The translations under genes and the position numbers were made by a program. A DNA stretch of 16,335 nt from the NCBI GenBank assembly GCA_910592005.1, contig CAJVPP010002102.1, positions 1-16,335 on the forward strand, in the 5' to 3' direction. Positions 9,402 to 16,335 of the stretch are shown here, in pieces (the first letter of the stretch is position 1; each line of letters begins with the position of its first letter). The notes beneath the pieces are model-generated. The model was given only the letters and a program-made list of their open reading frames with translations. It searched no databases and had not been told where the DNA came from. The DNA is from Funneliformis mosseae (lineage: Eukaryota; Glomeromycota; Glomeromycetes; Glomerales; Glomeraceae).

Positions 9402-9797
9402 GCCATCTTTAATCAACAGAATTATAACTTTTAATATAAATAGAATAATAATTCACTTAAATCTTTTTAATAATTATTAATAATAAAAATCTTAATATAA
9501 AGAAAAATAGCTAAAGCAGCTATAAAATAAATTAAAAGAAGTGCAATATATTATAATTTATGAAAAAAGTATAATTAGATATCAAATGCTTATATTAATT
9601 AATATGAAACTCCAATAAAATTTTTTTGAATATAATAATAAACACTTTAATAACAGGTCAGTTATTATGATTTAGTAATTTCAGTCAACTACTGCTTATA
9701 CTTGACTTTCTTATATATGTTAACAATCAATAAAATGCATTATTTAATAATGAAACTATAGCATATAATTAGTTTTGAGAAATTACAAGCTTGATAT
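9402..9797. other. AT-rich DNA, nothing recognised
   Basis: No coding block could be recognised on either strand. At 9688-9711 GTCAA and TTGAC flank a TACTGCTTATA-like core, and the phrase CAGTCAACTACTG (9687-9699) resembles the pogo-type ends found at 9800 and 13136. It may be a relic of another such end. Confidence 0.4.
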
Positions 9798-9978
9798 TAC
9801 AGTCACTACTGGATATAACAAACATCTTTATTTCAGAAAAATTTGTTTGTTATAGAGTAAATTTATTATTTAAAATTTTATTATATACTGAACTATTCGG
9901 TATATATTTTCATCCAATAAAAATTTAAACATATGATACTATACTTTATTATTTTTATTATTTATTATCATTAAAATT

Positions 9979-12096
9979 TTATTCAACTATATCGTTATTA
10001 AAGTAATAAAGATTAACATATTTATAATCTTTTATAATAAGTAATTTAATCTGTTTATGCAATTTTCTTAAAATCCTCAATTTTTCATTTACTTTACTAA
10101 ATTTAGAACCCTGCTTATGTAAAAATTTCATAATTTGCTTATAGCTTTCTCTGCTTCTATTAGACTAACTTTAAGTATACTGTAAATTCAATTTCGTCTA
10201 ACTCAATATGATCATCATCTTTATCTGAATTTAGTATATAATCTAATATTTCATTATCAGTAAGTCTACCTTTCAGAATCTCATCTTCAATATGAATAAA
10301 CTCATGTGCATTTAGATCACTTTTTGGAAGTTAAGAAATTAAAATATTAAGTTCATTAACTTTAGTATCAAAACTAAAAAATATAATTATATAAGAAATT
10401 TTGTATATTAAGATAAAATTCATATTTATATATAATAACATATCTATTAGAATCAAAATTCTCATAATTTTTATTATTTGGTGAAAAAATACCTGTCTTT
10501 TTCTAACAATTTAAAATTGTTTGGGATAAGACTATTGATCATATTTTAGCTACATTTAACAAAGTAACATAGATAGTATAACTAGAAATTTCTTCTGCAA
10601 TATCATTTTGTAGATCATCATATGCATGAATCTGATCTTGAATAAAAAGGTGTTTATAATGACACTTGAATAAATTGATAATACCTGCATTGCATGGTTA
10701 AAGCTTAGTTGTGATATTTGGCAAAAGAAATTTTATAACTATATTATTTAATTTCTCTTGAGTATCATCTAAAATAAGGTGTACAAAAGCGTTATTAACT
10801 AAAAAAACAATTTTTCTATTTTTTTTTTTATTATTTCATTAAGCTTAAGAAGAATATTATTAAAGATGCTAACTTACATCAATACTTTTTATTTCAAAAA
10901 TAGTATACCAGAAGATTTCTAATATTAATATATTTCATTGCATAAGGGGTTTTATATTTATAGATAAATGTAAGATTTATCTTTTCAGTTTCAGATGCAT
11001 TGATTACACAAAATATGTAATTCTAATTTTTCTTTTTTGTATTCTGAAATAGGTTCACATATTAGAATCCTAGAAGGTTTTATTTTCTAAAAAAGTCCAG
11101 TATTATCTCCATTCTAGATATCTTCAAAATTGTAAGATGCAAGAAGCTATTATAAAATAAGACAGTTACTTTTTATAGACTTAGCTGATGATGCACTTCT
11201 AGCCTCACCCTGCTTTTTATTTTGACACAAGCCATATTATTTTTTAAAGCCACTTAATCATCTTTCTGAAGAATTAAAGTCTTTTATAGATAATTATCTG
11301 GCAAAATAATTTGTCTTTATTTTTAATATATTATTATCAATATTGTATTCCTCTAAAAATAAGCACTCCCCAAAAATAAGCATTATCTTATTTTTTTAGT
11401 ATTCAAAAATAAATATTATCACATTTTTTAGTATCTGAAAATAAAATAAATGCTAAAACAAACCTGATTTATTAAATATTTTATAAATTTCAATGTTTTT
11501 TATTTATTTTATTTAAAAGAATTCTTTGCCATCAATATTTCTTTCATTATTATTAATGATTGTTGTTACTATCAATGGTACTATTATCATCATTATTGTT
11601 CACCATTAACACATCTAGAATTACCACTAAATTATATCCACTTTTACAAAACTTATTTTATAGATTCTTTTATATGACCCCTAAAAGAAATGTGTTAGAA
11701 ATATAAAGCATTTATCATTTTTATATAGCTTCTGAGATTGAAAATTTAGTAATTTTGTTCAGTATTTGAAATTAAGCATCTCTATAGCAAAAAAAGGATG
11801 CTTAATTTTAGAGACATACGGTATTTTATTTTATATTAAGTGCATTATTAACCTAAAGATCAAGTACGTCTTCAAGTTGAGGCCATTTTAGATCACAAAA
11901 CTTCTTAACACTTTCTTGTTCCTTTAAAACTACAAGTCAACGCTTCTTTTTATTTAATATATCTATAATTGTTGACTTCTCAATATTATATTATTATGCA
12001 AGCTTAGTATTAAAAATGTTTAGATTTTTTTCTTTTTTTCACAAAGTTCACATTTTGTGCAGCAGTAATATTAACTCTCTTTCTTTTAGTTGACAT
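9979..12096 (-). pseudogene. pogo/Tigger (CENP-B/Jerky-type) transposase, inactivated
   Basis: The minus strand starts MSTKRKRVNITAAQ (ATG at 12096), the usual beginning of the psq/CENP-B helix-turn-helix. It continues through NIEKSTIIDILNKKKR and LKEQESVKKFCDLKWPQLED. Past the MITE it reads WLSGFKK..YGLCQ in the second DNA-binding domain, except that the Trp codon is now a stop. The DDE catalytic domain follows: WNGDNTGLF (Asp kept, codon 11107-11105), INASETEKI..FIYKYKTP, VNNAFVH (expected DNA, codon 10796-10794 now Asn), LPNITTKL and PCNAGII (expected PCDAG, codon 10691-10689 now Asn), then KCHYKHLFIQDQIHAYDDL. The C-terminal block ANEF-like DLNAHEFIHIEDEILKG is almost intact, and the frame ends at TAA 9981-9979. 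Two of three catalytic Asp are lost by G-to-A change, and stops occur throughout. It once cut and pasted the element through its inverted ends; it is now dead. Confidence 0.88.
11343..11821. mobile_element. 479-bp MITE inserted in the pogo transposase
   Basis: Inverted ends TTGTATTCCTCTAAAAATAA (from 11343) and, on minus from 11821, CCGTATGTCTCTAAAATTAA match at 15 of 20 positions, and both continue GCA. TA flanks both sides (11341-11342, 11822-11823). Removing the insert and one TA rejoins the host transposase frame exactly, proving insertion into a pre-existing gene. Inside the left end there are two direct copies of a unit of the form AATAA..ATTATC..ATTTTTTTAGTAT (about 11374-11440). No transposase is present, so it must be mobilised in trans by a Tc1/mariner-type enzyme. 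Confidence 0.88.
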
Positions 12097-12360
12097 TATT
12101 TTATTAGAGTTTTTCAAATCCTGATGATCATCTAATTTAAAGTTTAGATCATAAGATTTACGTGATCATTTAATATATTGAATATAGGACTATTATACTT
12201 GAGCTAGCTCTTATAAGTTCAATTGTAATATATAGCATTTTATTATATTATTTTATTATATCTAGTATAATTTAATATAAAATAATCAATTCTGTCTAAC
12301 TTAGTTTAGTATAATGAATTTTCAGTATAATCAGTTTCATTATATTTAATGGTAACTGTA

Positions 12361-13133
12361 TATAATAACGATTTAAGAATTCTAAAAAATAACAGGATTT
12401 AGAAATACTTTTTCAAGACTATATAATGGTAAGTTAATTAGAAAATACTGATCTATGGCTGCTTATCTAAACTTATTTAGATTTAGCAAAATATCTAAAC
12501 TATAGGTTTGTTAATTTTTTACTAAAATTTTAATATAATTTTACATTTTTATAAGCTTTGATATAGTTTTACCTTTACAGAATTTTATAGATTTTTAATA
12601 AGATTTTAATATAATTTCGCTAAATTTTACTTTTTTCTATTTAGACGACTTGCAAAACCTCTAGGTTTCATTTAATAATCTTATGCTAACCTTATGAATT
12701 AAGAATAAGTAAAGCAAAATAGAATATAATAAATTTTTAATACTACATTTATTTTAACGAAGTAAAATAATATTAATATAATTAATATAAATTAATATAA
12801 ATCTTTAAATATACTTGTTATTAAAATTTAAGTTTTATATATAAATATTAAAATTAAAAAGCTAAATTTAATATAGTACATAGTCTTGAGGTATAGGTAA
12901 TACTAATAAGAAATATATGCATTATATTAATAATAAATCTTTAGATTAAATCAGATTAATCATAGTTCAATAGAAACTGTTTAAGATATTTTATTTAAAA
13001 ATGATCAAAAATTGCTTTTTCTTTCTATAGCAATTTTTATTTTTGTTTAATTTACATTAGTTCTACTATTGTTATATCAGAGAAGATCAAAACTATTTTA
13101 ATTATATCTATTTGAAATATCTGAAAGAGTAAT
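12361..13133. other. AT-rich spacer, possible degraded small element
   Basis: No protein block recognised. Internal near-repeats of the form AAAATTTTAATATAATTT.. occur at about 12525-12543 and 12602-12620. The string TGCTTATCTAAAC (12461-12473) and the reverse complement of 12637-12652 (TGCAAGTCGTCTAAAT) are loosely similar, which would fit the inverted ends of a roughly 200-bp MITE. Target duplications were not found, so I leave it uncalled. Confidence 0.3.
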
Positions 13134-13135
13134 TA

Positions 13136-13319
13136 TAGTCAACTCTTGATATAACAAATTCTTAATATATGAACTTTTGATATAATGAATTTTTTGAACA
13201 AATATAATAAATATTCTTATTATAGTGAATTAGCCAATTAAATCTCTTAAAATCTTCACTATAACCTTATAGTAAAGCTAAGGTCTAAGATATAAAATTC
13301 ATTATAACAAGAGTGATTA
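13136..13319. mobile_element. 184-bp pogo-type MITE
   Basis: Left end TAGTCAACTCTTGATATAAC (13136-13155). Right end, read on minus from 13319, is TAATCACTCTTGTTATAATG, matching with one gap. TA flanks lie at 13134-13135 and 13320-13321. Inner copies of TTGATATAATGAA (13177-13189) and of related ATTATAGTGAA (13217-13227) give a nested inverted-repeat structure. The ends resemble those of the element at 9800-12358, so that family is a plausible source of transposase. No coding capacity. Confidence 0.75.
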
Positions 13320-13321
13320 TA

Positions 13322-14297
13322 TAGAGTAATATGTTTATGCCTATAACTTTTAATTAATCTTATATAAATTATTATTTATATAAAATCTAGGATTTACTTA
13401 ACAAACTACTGTAATAAATCTTAAAAACAAAGAATTTACAGTTAGTCTTTCTTTTGTGATAGTGTCTCAGATTTGTATCTTTGAAGATTTTCTTTTCAAA
13501 TTATTTGACTTCAAGAAACTTTAGCAGATCAAAGAATTAAAGACTATAAAAGGTTGCAAAAAAGAAAAAATAAAGAAGACTATTTATATAAAATTAAAGC
13601 ATACAACTGTAGCAAAAGTTTAGATAGAATTTTTTTAGTTTTTTTGAAGCATATAACTAATAATGCATATAACTTTATGAATAAAAAAAAGTATGTTTAT
13701 AGATATTAGACACAAAAACATTTTATTATTTTTTTTTAATAGTATATAACTTCAAAATGTATAAAAAATACAATATTTAGAAAACAGTTAATTAAGAAAT
13801 GGAAAGTTTTATTTAAAAAAGTATTTTTTCATTCAGATATGGTAATTTTCAGTGATATAACAAAATTATTTATTATTAATCAATCAGATCAGTATGGATA
13901 ATATGATGTGATAAAATAATCAGAAATATTTATGTAACTGAGTTCTTTTCACTAATATGCTTTGCTTTAGATATTTATATAAGTTTCACATACTCTTAAA
14001 ATTTAATTGCACATGATCAACTATAATATTTATTGATTATATTTTTTCACACGTTTTTTGGATTTTTTTTAAAATTATTTTGCATTTTTGAAACTTTTTT
14101 TCTTAATATATACTAAATAAAAATAATCATCTTGAACCTCATCCTTCAATAAGAAGAGAAATTTTTTTGTAATAAACATGTTACGTTTCTACTCATTGAG
14201 AATAAAAATGTTTGAAAATTAGAGTGAAAATATAAAAAATGAGAGGAAGGTTAAAATTTTACTTTGGTTGCAAAATGACAAAAGTTATTTTTAGAAT
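13322..14297. other. AT-rich remnant with an open, unrecognised coding-like stretch
   Basis: The plus frame is open for 65 codons at 13512-13706 (LADQRIKDYKRLQKRKNKED and on), charged and helix-prone. That is unusual here, because the other remnants are full of stops. About 90 bases of another frame near 13832-13895 read MVIFSDITKLFIINQSDQYG, faintly like the first catalytic block (FSDE.KF) of Tc1-type transposases. Neither can be assigned. Other sequence in the interval shows no structure beyond A/T runs. Confidence 0.3.
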
Positions 14298-14299
14298 TA

Positions 14300-14889
14300 C
14301 AGAGGGTCATCAAAAGTCTCTGAATGCTTTTTGGCTTAATAAATCATTTAAAATTTTAAATTTTAATTAAATATTTTATTAAATATTTATTACAAATGAC
14401 ATATAAAATAAATTTCATACTAATTAATTAGTACTTAGTCAGGTTTTCATTTACTTCAATAATAGCTCAAATTTGTTATGTTATACTAATGACCAAATTT
14501 TTGATAGTATATATTAAAATTTCTCTTTATAACTTCTTAATATGCCGCTTTAGTTTAGTAATGTTAGAAGACATTTTTTTCCTTTCACAGATGCTTTCCT
14601 TAACATCAGCCCATAGATTTTCAATCAGGCTGATGTTTGGACTTGAGCAGGTTATAAAAGAATATGCATATCATTTTCTGCATAAAAATTTTTCATCTGC
14701 TTTATATTGTAAGGCTGAAAATTATCCTCCTGAAAACTATTATCACAATTTGAAATACATTTTTAAAGTATGATTCATATAAATAAGGTTCAAAACGTTA
14801 TATGACTGTAGAATTGCTAAGTCACATAAAATTGTTGATATTGAATCACACCTAAAAAGTAATATTCAGAGACTTTTGATAATCCTTTG
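14300..14889. mobile_element. Tc1-like transposon, internally deleted
   Basis: Left end CAGAGGGTCATCAAAAGTCT (14300-14319). Right end, read on minus from 14889, is CAAAGGATTATCAAAAGTCT. Seventeen of 20 positions are identical, the three differences are transitions, and similarity continues (CTGAAT). TA flanks lie at 14298-14299 and 14890-14891. At 590 bp it is well below the roughly 1.3-1.7 kb usual for full Tc1 elements and keeps only the 3' part of a transposase on the minus strand. Confidence 0.88.
14490..14735 (-). pseudogene. Tc1/IS630-type transposase, C-terminal remnant
   Basis: The minus strand reads QEDNFQPYNIKQMKNFYAEN (second catalytic Asp in the QDN block, near 14727). After a one-base frameshift near 14646 it reads SPNISLIENLWADVKESICE. 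This corresponds to the PAQSPDLNPIENLW signature whose Glu is the third catalytic residue of Tc1-type DDE enzymes. It continues KLKRHIKKL and then breaks down. The N-terminal DNA-binding domain and the first catalytic block are absent, so the copy is an internal deletion as well as frameshifted. The plus-strand open frame over the same bases (14489-14773) is its antisense shadow. Confidence 0.85.
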
Positions 14890-14891
14890 TA

Positions 14892-15403
14892 TTTTATTTG
14901 TAGTCATAATAAAGAATATTTCTTATTGCATAAAAACTATATGTGTATATTTGAATAAGTGTAATTTATATAATAAGTTTGTTACTATTTTATAAAATAA
15001 CATATTATGTGATTAAATTATATTTAAAGTTAATTACATATAGGATAAATATTAATTAACCTGATTAATTAATTGAGAAATAGTTAACCATTTTGGTTAA
15101 TTTTGAATTAACTAATCAAATTAAAGGAAAATTGACTAATAAAATTGATAGATTAATATAAATAATAAATTATTTTTTTTTTTATTTAATATTTTACAAA
15201 GTTTAATATTAAATATATAAATTTTCTTTTTTAATTTTTTTAATATGTAAAATCTAAAATTGTATTAAATAGCTTTGCTTGTTCTTCTTATTCTTGTTAC
15301 TTTTAACTTATCAAATATTTGATTTATAAATAAAGTCAACATTTTTAAAGTATATTTTAATAATTTCTTTAGTTTTTTTATTCAAAATAATAAAAAAGAA
15401 AAG
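14892..15403. other. AT-rich DNA with short inverted repeats, probably hAT subterminal region
   Basis: TTAACCA-TTT-TGGTTAA (15084-15100) is a perfect 7-bp hairpin. Around it are several relatives of GATTAATTAA / TTAACTAATC / TTGACTAAT (15061-15160), the kind of repeated short motif found in hAT subterminal regions. The exact left end of the hAT element could not be fixed. The rest is A/T runs. Confidence 0.4.
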
Positions 15404-16145
15404 AACTATTTGGAATTATTTTACAATTATTACATAAAGTTCAATAGAAAATAATGAGATTAAATCAAGTTTATATCTTTCTATAAAATGTAATTATTAT
15501 TTTAAAGTTTTCAATAGAGCTGTTTCTTTAAGAATGTAAATTCAACTTAATGAGTATTTAAATGTATCAAGTAATACTAAATTACAAAAAACTATTCTAA
15601 TATAAAATCCTATATCCTCAAATATTCTTTAAATAATATAAATACATCTCTTTATGAAATAAATAAATTTAAAAAACAAATCAAATTAGATAATTTTGTT
15701 AATAATATGAAGGAAAAAGAATAAGAATCTCTTGAATTTTTACTAGCTTAGGTATTATATTTAGCTAGAGTACTATTTACTTTTATTGATAATCTTTTTA
15801 TTATTCAATTTTTTAAATATCTTTGATTATCTTTTAAACTTTCAAATAGAAAAAAGATTGCTAATAAATTATTAAATAAAATTTATGAAAATATAAAGAT
15901 ATAAGCAGATAAACAAATTTTAAAAATAATAACTTTTATATGATTTCTAATGGCTGGTCTAACATTAATAAAGATTCAGTATATAATTTTATTATTTGTA
16001 TTCCAAAACCATTTTTTTTTTGATATAACTTATTTAAGTAAAGAATTTCATACAGTAGATCAAATAATTCAACAAATGGATATTATTGGTATTTCAAAAT
16101 TTTTAGCAGTTATTATAGATATAACTAATGTAATAAAAGCAGCCA
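15404..16145 (+). pseudogene. hAT-family transposase with BED finger, decayed and interrupted
   Basis: The plus strand first reads a BED-type zinc finger: TIWNYFTII, then SIKCNYYFKVFNRAVSLRM (15480-15536), where the second Cys of the usual CxxC is now Tyr (TAT 15498-15500). It then shows the middle region: LARVLFTFIDNLFIIQFFKY and LSNRKKIANKLLNKIYENIK (up to about 15900). The catalytic domain begins ISNGWSNINKDSVYNFIICI, where family members have SDGW; the Asp codon is AAT at 15949-15951. A length change in the T run 16012-16021 shifts frame, after which SKEFHTVDQIIQQMDIIGIS and AVIIDITNVIKAAT (TDNASNVKAA block) follow. The gene stops abruptly at about 16145 where different sequence begins, so the rest of the RNase H fold and the dimerisation domain are not in this window. 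The identification rests on remembered family motifs. Confidence 0.8.
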
Positions 16146-16335
16146 CTAGTCGAAATAGTCCAAATCGGCTAAAAATCAGATAGCTGATTTTAGGCTGATT
16201 TTGATACTATTTACGGCTGATTTGTCATATTTTTTGATCAGCACAAACAGGTGCCGATAGACGCTGATCAACCCCAATCAGACATGGCCATTCAAAACTT
16301 AAATTCAACCATAAATTAGCCTAAAACTGGTCTCA
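16146..16335. mobile_element. Probable young insertion (partial), not CpG-depleted
   Basis: The composition changes abruptly after the hAT AAT block: CpG and GC-rich words reappear (AGTCG, ATCGG, GCCGATAGACGC). It contains three close copies of (G/A)GCTGATTT(T/G) (from about 16181 to 16222) and a perfect 8-bp inverted pair TGATCAGC (16235-16242) / GCTGATCA (16263-16270). No coding. The right end lies outside the window, so terminal repeats and a target duplication cannot be shown. Confidence 0.5.

Larger units (their letters stand above)
9800..12358. mobile_element. pogo/Tigger-like DNA transposon, both ends present
   Basis: Left end CAGTCACTACTGGATATAAC (9800-9819). Right end, read on minus from 12358, is CAGTTACCATTAAATATAAT. 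Fourteen of 20 positions are identical and all six differences are transitions. Both ends are flanked by TA (9798-9799 and 12359-12360), the duplication used by the Tc1/mariner/pogo superfamily, and CAG ends are usual for pogo. Subterminal inverted copies of the TATAACAAA motif are visible (for example 9844-9857). The element holds a minus-strand transposase pseudogene and a later 479-bp MITE. Without the MITE and one TA it would be about 2.08 kb. Confidence 0.85.

Noticed and set aside
14489..14773. Plus-strand open frame of 94 codons
   Set aside because: Antisense of the Tc1 transposase remnant, which explains the sequence.
15950..16183. Plus-strand open frame of 77 codons as an intact gene
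   Set aside because: It joins two frames of the hAT transposase across a T-run frameshift and then runs into the inserted sequence.

Overview
ORGANISM. The window looks like nuclear DNA of an AT-rich, intron-containing fungus. The clearest marker is a fungal-specific velvet-family regulator with short GT-AG introns and CTAAC/TACTAAC branch sites. It sits beside a dense field of decayed eukaryotic DNA transposons (Helitron, pogo/Tigger, Tc1, hAT, TnpB/Fanzor-like). The combination resembles arbuscular mycorrhizal fungi such as Rhizophagus. That placement is inference from composition and remembered family resemblance, not from a search. LAYOUT. (1) 1-117: the C-terminal end of a TnpB/Fanzor-like RNA-guided nuclease, plus strand, cut by the window edge. 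(2) 538-3178, minus strand: the only gene that looks intact, a velvet-domain protein in six exons (727 codons before the stop by my splice model) with a long low-complexity tail. (3) 3179-5499: intergenic DNA with poly-T/poly-A mirrored runs, AT microsatellites, a doubtful two-exon candidate for a small secreted peptide (4280-4543), and a short GC-richer tandem repeat near 5308. (4) 5500-16145: a transposon graveyard, very AT-rich and almost without CpG. In order it holds a Helitron Rep-type pseudogene (plus, about 5500-8960, helicase half missing); a cluster of 16-bp palindromes (9271-9401); a pogo/Tigger-like element with both terminal inverted repeats and TA duplications (9800-12358), whose minus-strand transposase is split by a 479-bp TA-flanked MITE (11343-11821); a 184-bp MITE (13136-13319); a 590-bp Tc1-like deletion derivative (14300-14889); and a BED-finger hAT transposase pseudogene (about 15404-16145, plus). 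(5) 16146-16335: abruptly less decayed DNA, probably a younger insertion that interrupts the hAT gene and runs off the window. HOW THE PARTS RELATE. There is no operon-like or functional gene cluster. The velvet gene is a plausible host regulator; velvet proteins are nuclear DNA-binding factors that couple development and secondary metabolism in fungi. Everything from about 5500 on is mobile-element remnant. The shared theme of the remnants is transition-type decay (C to T and G to A) that has created stops and turned catalytic Asp into Asn and zinc-finger Cys into Tyr, as expected from cytosine methylation and deamination or a RIP-like process. I do not see evidence for a wholly new system. 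The most useful observations are the layered, datable nesting of elements, the in-frame, stop-free intron inside the velvet domain, and the TnpB/Fanzor-like end.
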